Shown here: in pieces, positions 35,222 to 43,978 of the stretch
Position numbering within the stretch: position 1 is the first letter of the stretch
Layout of the letters: each line of letters starts with the position of its first letter
Source: Thauera sp. 2A1
Lineage (GTDB): Bacteria > Pseudomonadota > Gammaproteobacteria > Burkholderiales > Rhodocyclaceae
Length of the DNA stretch: 64,000 nucleotides
NCBI RefSeq assembly: GCF_009469595.2
Contig: NZ_SSXV01000004.1
Span: forward strand, 62,001 to 126,000
Direction: 5' to 3'
Position numbers and translations under genes: made by a program
Notes under the pieces: generated by a model
Seen by the model: the letters and a program-made list of their open reading frames with translations, nothing else
What the model was told of the DNA's origin: nothing
The model's database searches: none

Positions 35222-38128
35222 ATGGTGAACGTGAATCCGGACGACGACATCTGCAGGGTGGCCGGGCGCACCTCGGTGCGCGGCGTGGTGATCGACGCCG
35301 CCGACGCGCGCGATGTGCGGCGGCAGAAGATGGCGCGCATCATCCTCGACGCCATGTACGAGTTCCTCGGCCTGCTGGACCTGGACGGGACCCTGCTGGA
35401 AATCAACCGGGCGGCCCTCGACGGCGCCGGACTCTGCCTGGAGGACGTGATCGGCAAGCCCTTCTGGCAGGCGCGCTGGTGGGCGGTGTCGGAAGAAGTG
35501 CGTGATCGGGTGCGGCAGATGATCGCGGAGGCGCGCACCGGCCGTTTCGTGCGCTGCGACTTCGAGGTGTTCGGCGATCTCCAGGGCAACCGCACGATCG
35601 TCATCGACTTCTCGCTCAAGCCCATCCTCGACGACGACGACAAGGTGGCCTTCCTGCTGCCCGAAGGACGCAACATCACCGAGAAGATCGCCAGCAGCGC
35701 CGAACTGTCACGCAAGAACAGCGAACTGCAGGTGGCGCTGGAGCGGCTGAAGGAGCTCGATGGCTACAAGACGCGATTCTTCGCCAACGTGAGCCACGAA
35801 TTGCGCACGCCGCTCACGCTCATCCTCGGCCCGGTCGACCAGCTCATCAAGGACGGGGCGCGATTCGACGAACGGGAGCGATTCCGCCTCGCCACCATCC
35901 AGCGCAATGCCCGTTCCCTGCTGCAACAGGTGAACAACCTGCTCGACCTGGCCCGCATCGATGCCGAGCGCATGCCGATGGCCTATGTGCACGCCAACGT
36001 GGCCGCCCTCGTGCGCGAGACGGCGGCCGGTTTCGATGCTGCCGCCGAGGACCATGGCATCACCCTGACGCTGCGCGGCGAGGACGAGCTTTACGCCGAC
36101 GTGGACCGGGCCAAGTTCGTGCGCGTGCTGTGCAACCTGTTGTCGAACGCGTTCAAGTTCACGCCGGCGGGCGGACGCATCGTGTGCGCGGTGGAGCGCG
36201 TGCGGCGGGGCCGGGTGCTGATCAGCGTGCAGGACAGCGGCCCCGGCGTGCCCGATGCGCTGAAGCGGCACATCTTCGAACGTTTCACCCAGGGCAGCGA
36301 AGGCCTCGGCGCCAGCGGCAGCGGGCTGGGGCTGAGCATCGTCAGGGAGTTTGTGGAACTGCATCGAGGCACGGTGGTGGTGGTCGATGCGCCCGGCGGG
36401 GGAGCGATCTTCCAGGTGGAGTTTCCGGCGCGGGCGCCGGAAGGCAGCTTCGTGCGCACCGGCGGCGCGGCCGATGCGCCCTTGTCGCAGGAACTCCTGG
36501 GCCCGCTGGCGCCGGTTGCCTTGCCGCCACTCGCGGAGGCGGCAAGGCAACCGGGCAAGCCCAGGGTGCTGGTGGCCGAGGACAATGCCGATCTCCGCCT
36601 GTTCCTGTACGACGTGCTCTCCGACGAATACAACGTGCTGCTGCGCGAGGACGGCGCGTCGGCCTTCCAGGCCGCCATCGCCGATCCGCCGGACCTGATC
36701 ATCGCCGACCTGATGATGCCGCGCTGGGACGGCGAACGCTTCATACGCGCGCTGGCTGCGCGGCAGGACTTCCCCAAGGTGCCGGTGCTGGTGCTGTCGG
36801 CGCGGGCCGATGACGCGCTGCGCGAGAACCTGCTCGAACATCTGGTGCAGGACTTCCTCACCAAGCCCTTCTCGGCGCAGGAACTGCGTGCCCGGGCGCG
36901 CAACCTGGTGTCGGTGAAGCGCACCGTGGCCATCCTGCAGAAGGAGCTCAACTCGCAGGCCTCGGACATCCTGGAGCTCACGGCGGGCCTCGTGGCGAGC
37001 CGCAAATCCCTGCAGCAGAGCCTGACCGCGCTGCAGGTGATGGACCGCCGCTGGCTCGGGCTGTACGAGAACACCGCGGTGGGCATCGCGCTGGCGGACC
37101 GTGAAGGCAGGATCCTTTCCGCCAATCCGGCGCTGCGGCGCATGCTGGGCTATGGCGCGGAGGCGCTCTCCGGTGTCTCGCTGATGGAGATCACCGATCC
37201 TTCGCAACAGGCCATGACGCGGCGCAATGTGGATGGGCTCTTCGACGGCGAATTCCCCAGCTATACGCTGCAGAAGCGTTACGAGAAGAAGGGCGGCGGC
37301 CACCTGTGGGCCAACGTGTGCGTGTCACGCATTCCGGCCCTCGAGGAGGACGGCCCGATGCTGGCGGTGATCGTCGAGGACATCACCCAGCGCATGGAAG
37401 CCGAGCGTTCGCTGACGGCGACGCGCAACGAACTGGCGCGGGTGGCGCGCTACACCGCGATGGGCGAGCTGGTGGCCACGATCGCGCACGAGATCAACCA
37501 GCCTCTGGCGGCGGTGATCACCAACAGCGAGGCCGCGCTGCGCTGGCTTTCCCATGACTCGCCCAACCTCGCCGAGGTGGCCGCGGCGCTCAAGCGGCTC
37601 AACCGCGACGCCAGCCTGGCCAGTTCGGTGATCGCACGCATCCGCGGCTTCCTGCGCGCGGGCGAAATCCATCGCGAGCGCGTCGACGTGGCACACCTGC
37701 TCGACGAGCTGCTGCAGATGCTGCAGGCGCTGCTCGCGGAGGCCGGTGTGCGGGCGACGGTGGAGCTCGCCGAGCCCCGGCCCTGGCTGATGGCGGATCC
37801 GGTTCAACTGCAGCAGGTGATCCTCAACCTGATCGTGAATGCGGTGGATGCGATGCGCGACCAGCCGGAAGGCGAGCGCACGCTGCGCATTGCGGTGACG
37901 AGGAGTGCCGCGGGAGGATTGCAGTTCGCAGTGCATGACAGCGGCCCGGGCATCGCCGAGGGGTTGGAGGAGCGGCTCTTCGAGGCCTTCTTCTCCACCA
38001 AGCCGGAGGGCCTGGGAATGGGGCTGGCGATCAGCCGCAGCATTGTCGAGAACCATGGCGGCCGCCTGTGGCTGGACAGGAGCAGGGGCCCCGGCGCGTG
38101 CTTCTCATTCACCATTCCGGACAACTGA
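35222..38128 (+). CDS. tmoS: TodS/TmoS-like hybrid sensor kinase for aromatic hydrocarbons
   Basis: A 968-residue double kinase with the TodS/TutC/StyS layout. PAS1 is at about 38-155, with the ligand-pocket motif GKPFWQARWW. The first histidine kinase has H192 (ANVSHELRTPL) and GSGLGLSI. A receiver at about 447-560 has D496 (IIADLMMP). PAS2 is at about 605-730. The second kinase has H756 (TIAHEINQPLAA) and GLGMGLAISRS. It is a soluble sensor that binds toluene-like effectors in PAS1 and relays phosphate to TmoT. The ATG at 35222 is chosen for its SD-like AGGCGAGG and for similarity to TodS length (978). It lies directly after the porin. Confidence 0.94.
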   Translation: MVNVNPDDDICRVAGRTSVRGVVIDAADARDVRRQKMARIILDAMYEFLGLLDLDGTLLEINRAALDGAGLCLEDVIGKPFWQARWWAVSEEVRDRVRQMIAEARTGRFVRCDFEVFGDLQGNRTIVIDFSLKPILDDDDKVAFLLPEGRNITEKIASSAELSRKNSELQVALERLKELDGYKTRFFANVSHELRTPLTLILGPVDQLIKDGARFDERERFRLATIQRNARSLLQQVNNLLDLARIDAERMPMAYVHANVAALVRETAAGFDAAAEDHGITLTLRGEDELYADVDRAKFVRVLCNLLSNAFKFTPAGGRIVCAVERVRRGRVLISVQDSGPGVPDALKRHIFERFTQGSEGLGASGSGLGLSIVREFVELHRGTVVVVDAPGGGAIFQVEFPARAPEGSFVRTGGAADAPLSQELLGPLAPVALPPLAEAARQPGKPRVLVAEDNADLRLFLYDVLSDEYNVLLREDGASAFQAAIADPPDLIIADLMMPRWDGERFIRALAARQDFPKVPVLVLSARADDALRENLLEHLVQDFLTKPFSAQELRARARNLVSVKRTVAILQKELNSQASDILELTAGLVASRKSLQQSLTALQVMDRRWLGLYENTAVGIALADREGRILSANPALRRMLGYGAEALSGVSLMEITDPSQQAMTRRNVDGLFDGEFPSYTLQKRYEKKGGGHLWANVCVSRIPALEEDGPMLAVIVEDITQRMEAERSLTATRNELARVARYTAMGELVATIAHEINQPLAAVITNSEAALRWLSHDSPNLAEVAAALKRLNRDASLASSVIARIRGFLRAGEIHRERVDVAHLLDELLQMLQALLAEAGVRATVELAEPRPWLMADPVQLQQVILNLIVNAVDAMRDQPEGERTLRIAVTRSAAGGLQFAVHDSGPGIAEGLEERLFEAFFSTKPEGLGMGLAISRSIVENHGGRLWLDRSRGPGACFSFTIPDN

Positions 38129-38154
38129 GAACGGGTGCGACGGTGACGACGAAG

Positions 38155-38820
38155 ATGAGCACGGGCAAGGGCGCCGAGGCGGTGTCCGAATGGGTGTATG
38201 TGGTCGATGACGACCTCTCGGTGCGGGAGGCCCTCAGCAGCCTGATCCGTTCCGTCGGCCTGTCCGTCGACACCCATCCGTCGGCTGCGGCCTTCCTCGC
38301 GGCGCCACGCCATGCCGGCCCAGCCTGCCTGATCCTGGACGTGCGCATGCCGGGCCTCAGCGGGCTCGAACTGCAGGCGCAGCTCGCCGACCTCGACCCG
38401 CCCCTGCCGATCATCTTCATCACCGCCCACGGCGACGTGCCGATGGCGGTGCGGGCGATGAAGAAGGGGGCCATCGAATTTCTCCCCAAGCCCTTCCGCG
38501 ACGAGGAACTGCTCGCCGCCATCCGCACAGCCCTGGCGCGGTCGCACGGCAGCCAGCGCGAAGCGCGCGAAGTCGGCGAGATCCGGCGCCGCTACGAGTT
38601 GCTGACCGCCCGCGAAAGGGAAGTCATCCCCTACATCGTGAAGGGGGCGTTGAACAAGCAGGCCGCGGCAGACCTCGGCATCTCGGAGATGACGATCAAG
38701 GTCCATCGCCACAACATCATGAACAAGATGAGCGCGAAGACGCTGCCCGACCTCGTGCGCATGATGGAGCGGCTGAACCCTCCCGCCCCGGACGCAGGGG
38801 CGGAGTCGGCGCAAGGCTGA
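38155..38820 (+). CDS. tmoT: TodT/TmoT-like response regulator
   Basis: A 221-residue FixJ/NarL-type regulator. The N-terminal receiver has VYVVDDDLSVREAL and the phosphoacceptor D62 (LILDVRMPGLSG). The C-terminal LuxR HTH (about 150-205) has LTAREREVIPYIVKGALNKQ and SEMTIKVHRHNIMNKM. Activated by TmoS, it should switch on the tmo promoter through the box near 28860. GTG 38143 is an alternative start. It ends the toluene block. Confidence 0.93.
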   Translation: MSTGKGAEAVSEWVYVVDDDLSVREALSSLIRSVGLSVDTHPSAAAFLAAPRHAGPACLILDVRMPGLSGLELQAQLADLDPPLPIIFITAHGDVPMAVRAMKKGAIEFLPKPFRDEELLAAIRTALARSHGSQREAREVGEIRRRYELLTAREREVIPYIVKGALNKQAAADLGISEMTIKVHRHNIMNKMSAKTLPDLVRMMERLNPPAPDAGAESAQG

Positions 38821-38848
38821 TCGCGGCGCGCCGCCGCCGTCATCCCGC

Positions 38849-39748
38849 TCACTCGCGGAACTGCTCGCGCGCGAACTGCCTGAACAGTTCCACCGCCGGC
38901 GATTCGCTGCGCCTCGCCAGGCTCACCAGCGCATAGTGCCCGACCCGCTCCGCGTGCGGCTCGACGCGGATCTCCTGCACCCGGCCAGCGGCGATGCGGG
39001 CGCGGGCGCTGGCGAAGATGCCGAAGAACACGGCGTCGGTGGCTTCGACGACGTCGAGCATGGCGCTGACATCCTCGCTGTTGATCGTGACCATGCGCTC
39101 GGGGTGGGCATCGGGGCCGAGCTCGGCGACGAGGATGCGGGCGAGCTCGTCGCTGAGGGGCATCGAGGCCACCGGGTAGCGGCGCAGTTCGGCTAAGTCG
39201 ATGTGTGGCAGGCCGAGCAGCGGGTGGCCGCTGCGGCACAGGAAGCCACCACGCAGCGGCGCGAGCGGCTCGATGCGCAGGTCGTCGGCGGGCAACAGCG
39301 CGCGGCGATCGACGGCGATGACTTCGACCGTTTCACTGCGCAGGGACTGCACCAGCATGGCGACCGCGCCGCGCGCGATCCTGACCTTCACACCGGGGTG
39401 GTGCGTCGCCATTTCAGCGAGGAAGGACACCATCAGGATGGACGCCGGCGTGGGGCCGAGGCCGATGGCGATGTCGCCGATGCGCCCTTCGCGCAGCAGG
39501 GCGACGCCGCGCTTCAGCTCGGCCGTCTCGGCGAGGATGCGGCGCGCGCTGTCGACCACCTGGCGGCCGTAGGCGGTGAGAGTGTTGCGCCGGCCGACGC
39601 GGTCGACGAGCATGACCTGCAGCTCGTCCTCCAGCGCCTGCAGGCTGCGGCTCAGCGCAGGCTGCGTCAGGCACAATGCGTCGGCCGCCTTGCGGAAGGA
39701 TTGGTGTTCGGCGATCGCGATCAGGTGCCGCAGTTGGGCGAGGTTCAT
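38849..39748 (-). CDS. LysR-family transcriptional regulator
   Basis: A 299-residue LysR-type regulator. The N-terminal HTH is LRHLIAIAEHQSFRKAADAL followed by LTQPALSRSLQALEDEL; the effector-binding domain covers about residues 90-295. It is divergent from the secreted amidohydrolase gene at 39878 with 129 bp between starts, so control of that gene is likely. The intergenic sequence is notably AT-rich (TAATTGATTTGAGGAATATT), a suitable place for promoters. The effector is unknown. Confidence 0.92.
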   Translation of the reverse strand: MNLAQLRHLIAIAEHQSFRKAADALCLTQPALSRSLQALEDELQVMLVDRVGRRNTLTAYGRQVVDSARRILAETAELKRGVALLREGRIGDIAIGLGPTPASILMVSFLAEMATHHPGVKVRIARGAVAMLVQSLRSETVEVIAVDRRALLPADDLRIEPLAPLRGGFLCRSGHPLLGLPHIDLAELRRYPVASMPLSDELARILVAELGPDAHPERMVTINSEDVSAMLDVVEATDAVFFGIFASARARIAAGRVQEIRVEPHAERVGHYALVSLARRSESPAVELFRQFAREQFRE

Positions 39749-39877
39749 TTATTACCAACTGTAATTGATTTGAGGAATATTTTGCATTGGACGCATCGTA
39801 CTCCGCTCCTTAATCTGCACCCCACCTGATGTCGCTGCCCGCGCATCGCAGAGCACACACCAACGAGGAGACAAACC

Positions 39878-41200
39878 ATGAAAATCAAGAGCCTGAGCCT
39901 GGCCCTGGGCACCCTGCTGCTGGGCGCAGTGTCGTCCGCGCAGGCCGTCGAAGACGCCGTGCTGAAGAACATCGAGACCCGTGTCGGCGCCATCGAAAGC
40001 AAGCTGATCGGCTGGCGGCGCGACATCCATCAGAATCCGGAGCTGTCGAACCAGGAAGTGCGCACCGCCAAGCTGGTGGCCGATCACCTGCGCAGCCTCG
40101 GCCTGGAAGTGAAGACGGGGGTGGGCGGCACCGGCGTGGTGGGCATCCTGAAGGGCGGCAAGCCGGGCAAGGTGGTGGCGCTGCGTGCCGACATGGACGC
40201 GCTGCCGGTCAAGGAGCTGGTGGATCTGCCGTTCGCCTCCAAGGCCAAGGGCAAGCACATGGGCAAGGAAGTTGACGTGGCGCATGCCTGCGGCCACGAC
40301 GCGCACACCGCGATCCTGATGGCCACCGCGGAAGTGCTGGCCGGCATGCGCGACCAGATTCCGGGCACGGTGAAGTTCCTCTTCCAGCCGGCGGAGGAAG
40401 GTCCGTCCGAGGCGCTGAAGGGCGAGCACGACCACATCGGCGCGCTGGCGATGGTGGATGCCGGCGCGCTCGACAACCCCAAGGTCGACGCGGTGTTCGG
40501 CCTGCACATGATCCCCGCCTTCCCGGTCGGCACGATCGGTTACCGTTCCGGCCCGATCCTGGCCTCCGGCGACACCTTCACCATCAAGGTGAACGGCAAG
40601 CAGACGCACGGCGGCTTCCCGTGGAACGGCGTGGACCCGATCGTGAGCACCTCGCAGATCGTGCTGGGTCTGCAGACCATCGTCAGCCGCCAGCTCAACC
40701 TGACCAAGGAACCGGCGGTAATCTCGATCGGCTCGATCCACGGCGGCAACCGCGAGAACATCATCCCCGAGAGCGTGGAGTTGCTGGGCACGGTGCGCAC
40801 CTTCGACGACGGCATGCGCGACGACACGCTGGCGCGCATGCGTACCACGGCCGAGTCCATCGCCCAGGCAAGCGGCGCGAAGGCGGAAGTGAACTTCCTG
40901 AAGCCGGGTTACTCGACGACCGTCAATAACGCCGATCTGAGCGCCCGCATGCTGCCGACCATGCAACAGGTGACTGGTGGCAAGGCGGTGATCACGCCCA
41001 AGCTGACCGCATCGGAGGATTTCTCCGAGTTCTCGAAGAAAGTGCCGGGCGTGTTCTTCTTCCTCGGCTCGAGCACGCCGGGCAAGGAAAAGACGGCGGC
41101 GCCCAACCATTCGCCGAAGTTCGAGATCGACGAAGCGTCGCTGGCGGTGGGCGCGAAGGCGATGACGGCGATGGCGCTGGACTTCCTCGGTCAGCCCTGA
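39878..41200 (+). CDS. Secreted M20-family amidohydrolase
   Basis: A 440-residue M20D amidohydrolase (hippurate/N-acyl-amino-acid hydrolase or carboxypeptidase type) with a clear signal peptide (residues 1-23, SSAQA cut). The dinuclear metal site shows as HACGHDAHTAILMA, FQPAEEGPSEALKG and HMIPAFPVG, with the last ligand in a C-terminal NHSPKFEID. It should cleave amide-linked acids in the periplasm. GAGGAGACAAACC precedes the ATG. It is divergent from the LysR gene. Confidence 0.93.
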   Translation: MKIKSLSLALGTLLLGAVSSAQAVEDAVLKNIETRVGAIESKLIGWRRDIHQNPELSNQEVRTAKLVADHLRSLGLEVKTGVGGTGVVGILKGGKPGKVVALRADMDALPVKELVDLPFASKAKGKHMGKEVDVAHACGHDAHTAILMATAEVLAGMRDQIPGTVKFLFQPAEEGPSEALKGEHDHIGALAMVDAGALDNPKVDAVFGLHMIPAFPVGTIGYRSGPILASGDTFTIKVNGKQTHGGFPWNGVDPIVSTSQIVLGLQTIVSRQLNLTKEPAVISIGSIHGGNRENIIPESVELLGTVRTFDDGMRDDTLARMRTTAESIAQASGAKAEVNFLKPGYSTTVNNADLSARMLPTMQQVTGGKAVITPKLTASEDFSEFSKKVPGVFFFLGSSTPGKEKTAAPNHSPKFEIDEASLAVGAKAMTAMALDFLGQP

Positions 41201-41276
41201 TGCGGCAAACGCCGCGGCCTCCCGGCCCGCAGTCCTCGTAGCCGGGCGGCCGCGTATGGCGAAGAGGCGGTGGGAC

Positions 41277-41576
41277 ATGCAACGTCGCCCCCTGGCAGGC
41301 GCGATCGCGCTCGCGGCCATCGCGCTCGGCGGCTGCGTCTTCCTGCCGTACACCACCTCGGAATACGACGCCCGCTGCGACATCACGCGGCAGCACATGG
41401 TGCTGAGGCCGTATCAGGTCGACGCCTTCCTCGGCTGCCAGAACGAGGGCTGCGCCGCGCTTCTGGTGCTGGCAGGGGCGGTGACGGCAGCGTCGGCGGT
41501 GATCTCGGGCAGCGTGGCGGTGGTCGGCGACTCCGTCTATTGGCTGGAGGCGCAGGGGCAGTGCCGCGAGCGCTGA
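41277..41576 (+). CDS. Small lipoprotein of unknown function
   Basis: A 99-residue protein with a lipoprotein signal (MQRRPLAGAIALAAIALGGC, C20 as the lipidated residue). The mature part has several cysteines and a hydrophobic segment (LLVLAGAVTAASAVISGSVA). I do not recognise a family. ATG 41277 is preferred since it places the lipobox correctly; ATG 41256 would add seven residues. It lies downstream of the amidohydrolase. Confidence 0.65.
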   Translation: MQRRPLAGAIALAAIALGGCVFLPYTTSEYDARCDITRQHMVLRPYQVDAFLGCQNEGCAALLVLAGAVTAASAVISGSVAVVGDSVYWLEAQGQCRER

Positions 41577-41646
41577 CAGGTTCCCCCGCCGGGCCTGCGG
41601 ACGCTGCCCGCCGGCCTCAATCCACCCAGCCTGAATCCACCCGGAC

Positions 41647-42054
41647 TCAATCCACCTTGAGCAACTGCACCTCGAAGTTGAGCGTGGCATTCGGCGGCAC
41701 CGCGCTGCCGGCGCCCGCTTCGCCGTAGGCGGTGCGCGACGGGCAGGTGAGCTTCGCCTTGCCGCCGACGCGCATGCGCTGCAGGCCCTGCGTCCAGCAC
41801 GGGATCACGCCGTTGAGCGGGAAGGCGATGGGCTGGTTGCGTGCGATCGAGCTGTCGAACACCTTGCCGTTGTCCAGCGTGCCCTGGTAATGGACGAGAA
41901 CGGTACTCGACGCGCCGGGCCGCGCGCCATCGCCGCGCTGCAGGTGTTCGATGCGCACGCCGGAAGGCAGGGTTTCGACGTCCGCTTCCGCCGCGATGGC
42001 GGCAGTGGTCAGGGGAAGGCCGGCGAGCAGGGCCAGGGCGATGTTCTTCAGCAT
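41647..42054 (-). CDS. FKBP-type peptidyl-prolyl cis-trans isomerase, exported
   Basis: A 135-residue FKBP. It has a signal peptide (MLKNIALALLAGLPLTTAAI, ending near AEA), then the FKBP fold with VLVHYQGTLDNGKVFDSS, VIPCWTQGLQRMRVGGKAKL, AYGEAG and VPPNATLNFEVQLLKV. It catalyses proline isomerisation in the periplasm. The upstream in-frame extension is rejected because it has no SD and would hide the signal peptide. Confidence 0.93.
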   Translation of the reverse strand: MLKNIALALLAGLPLTTAAIAAEADVETLPSGVRIEHLQRGDGARPGASSTVLVHYQGTLDNGKVFDSSIARNQPIAFPLNGVIPCWTQGLQRMRVGGKAKLTCPSRTAYGEAGAGSAVPPNATLNFEVQLLKVD

Positions 42055-42158
42055 TCGGGGGTTCCATGTAAGGCGAGCGCAGAATGTTCGCACGATTTGC
42101 GTCACCGCAAGCACCGCCCGATGCATTAGACAAAACTGAAATACGGGCCTAGACTTGC

Positions 42159-42178
42159 AAGTAAGTAATCACTCACTT
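42159..42178. promoter_or_regulatory. Probable TetR operator AAGTAAGT-AATC-ACTCACTT
   Basis: An inverted repeat with 8-bp arms (one mismatch) and a 4-bp spacer, ending 13 bases before the tetR ATG. The copies of CTTGCAAG at 42153 and 42176 flank it. Position and shape suit autoregulation by the TetR protein and control of the export operon behind it. Confidence 0.65.
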
Positions 42179-42191
42179 GCAAGAGATGCCC

Positions 42192-42794
42192 ATGAAGCCT
42201 TCACGCCAGCCCACCGAGGACCGCCAGGCCGAGATCGTGCTGACCTTGCTGCGCCTGGCTGCCGGGCGCAGCGCGCTGGACATCTCCACGAGCGACATCG
42301 CACAGGCGATGAACCTGTCGCAGGGCGCGCTGTTCCGCCACTTTCCGACCAAGGAGGCGATGCGGCTGGCGGTCGTCGCCTGGATCGAGGCCGAGCTGCT
42401 GCAGCGGCTCGACGCCGCGCGCGCGTCCGCCAGCTCGCCGGTGGACGCGCTGCGCGCCATGTTCCTCGCCCACGTCGACTTCTTCATCGCCCATCCCGGC
42501 GTGCCCCGCTTCATCTTCGGCGAGCTGCAGCAGGCCGACCGCACGCCGCTGAAGGAGCGGGTGCGCGAGCTGATGGCGCGCTACCGCGAACGGCTGGCGG
42601 CCTTGCTCGATGCGGCATCCGCTGCCGGCTTGATCCGCCCCGGAACCGACCACGCCGCCGCCGCCGCGCTGTTCCTCGGCGCCATCCAGGGCCTGGTGAT
42701 CCAGTCCATGGTGAGCGGCAGCATGGACGGCATGCGCGAGCAGGCGGAGGCGGTGTTCGGGCTCTATCTGACAGGACTGGAGGTGCGGTCATGA
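42192..42794 (+). CDS. TetR-family regulator of an ABC export operon
   Basis: A 200-residue TetR regulator. The HTH covers about residues 10-55 (ISTSDIAQAMNLSQGALFRH, FPTKEAMRLA), followed by a helical ligand-binding domain. The ATG at 42192 follows AAGAG by six bases; ATG 42186 and a TTG further up are alternatives. It overlaps the HlyD-like gene by four bases (ATGA) and so is the first gene of the four-gene export operon. It probably represses the operon through the operator just upstream. Confidence 0.9.
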   Translation: MKPSRQPTEDRQAEIVLTLLRLAAGRSALDISTSDIAQAMNLSQGALFRHFPTKEAMRLAVVAWIEAELLQRLDAARASASSPVDALRAMFLAHVDFFIAHPGVPRFIFGELQQADRTPLKERVRELMARYRERLAALLDAASAAGLIRPGTDHAAAAALFLGAIQGLVIQSMVSGSMDGMREQAEAVFGLYLTGLEVRS

Positions 42795-43978
42795 AGCGGA
42801 AATTCCCTGTCCGGCACATCGGCCTGGCGCTCGCCGGCGTCGTGCTGCTGTCGGGCTTCGGCATGGTCGTGGCGCGCTCGGGGCCGCTGGCGCCGGTGAA
42901 GGTGACGGTGGCGACCGTGGAGACGGACAGCATCGTCGCATCGCTGTTCGGCATCGGCACGGTCGAGGCGCGGCGCAGCTACTTCGTCGGCCCGACGGCG
43001 GCGGGGCGCGTGCTGTCGGTCGCCGTCGACGTGGGCGATGCGGTGCGCGCCGGCCAGGTGCTGGCGGAGATGGATCCGGTGGATCTCGACGAACGCCTGC
43101 GCTCGCTGCAGGCCTCGCATGCGCGGGCGCAGAGCGCGGTCGCCGCCGCCGAGGCGCAGCGCCAGGATGCCCGCGCGCGGCGCGAAGTGGCAGCGATCAA
43201 CAGCCGGCGCTACGTCGAGCTGGGCGGTAAGCATTTCGTCAGCGCCAGCGCGGTGGAAGGCAAGCAGCAGGAGCTGGTGTCGGCGCAGGCGGCCACCGAT
43301 GCCGCCGAGGCCAACCTGCTGGGCGCGCGCCACGAGCTGGTCCGCCTGCAGGCCGACCAGCAGGCGCTGGGCGAGCAGCGGCGCAACCTGCGGCTGATCG
43401 CGCCGCGCGACGGCATCGTCACCAGCCGCGACGCCGAGCCGGGTTCCACCGTGGTCGCCGGCCAGTCGGTGCTGCGCCTCATCGAACCGGACAGCCTGTG
43501 GGTCAAGGTGAGGCTCGACCAGGGGCGCTCGCGCGGACTGGCGCACGGCATGGCGGCCGAAGTGGCACTGCGCTCGAACCCGTCGCAGCGCCTGGCCGGC
43601 AAGGTGGTACGCGTCGAGCCGGTGAGCGACAGCGTGACCGAGGAGCGCATCGCCTTCGTCGCGCTGGAAGCGGCACCGGCCGGCCTGACGGTGGGCGAGC
43701 TCGCCGAAGTCACGCTGCACGCCGCGGCCGCGGCGCCGTCGCTGGTGCTGCCCAACGCCGCCATCAAGCACACCGTGGCCGGCACCGGCGTGTGGCTGCT
43801 GCGCGAGGGCAGGCCGGCCTTCGCCGCGTTGACGGTGGGCGACAGCAGCCTCGACGGCCGGGTGCAGGTCCGCGACACGCTGCGCGAAGGCGACGTGGTG
43901 ATCGCCCACAGCGAACGCGAGCTGACTCCCGACACCCGCATCCGCGTGGTCGAGCAACTCGCCGGAGGCCGCTCGTGA
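42791..43978 (+). CDS. HlyD/RND-type periplasmic adaptor subunit
   Basis: A 395-residue membrane fusion protein with an N-terminal anchor (residues about 9-28), a lipoyl half-motif (GRVLSVAVDVGDAVRAGQVL), a long alpha-helical hairpin (about 105-205) and beta-barrel parts (LRLIAPRDGIVTSRDAEPGS). It links the inner-membrane ABC transporter (next two genes) to the outer envelope. It overlaps both the TetR stop and the permease GTG start. Confidence 0.92.
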   Translation: MKRKFPVRHIGLALAGVVLLSGFGMVVARSGPLAPVKVTVATVETDSIVASLFGIGTVEARRSYFVGPTAAGRVLSVAVDVGDAVRAGQVLAEMDPVDLDERLRSLQASHARAQSAVAAAEAQRQDARARREVAAINSRRYVELGGKHFVSASAVEGKQQELVSAQAATDAAEANLLGARHELVRLQADQQALGEQRRNLRLIAPRDGIVTSRDAEPGSTVVAGQSVLRLIEPDSLWVKVRLDQGRSRGLAHGMAAEVALRSNPSQRLAGKVVRVEPVSDSVTEERIAFVALEAAPAGLTVGELAEVTLHAAAAAPSLVLPNAAIKHTVAGTGVWLLREGRPAFAALTVGDSSLDGRVQVRDTLREGDVVIAHSERELTPDTRIRVVEQLAGGRS

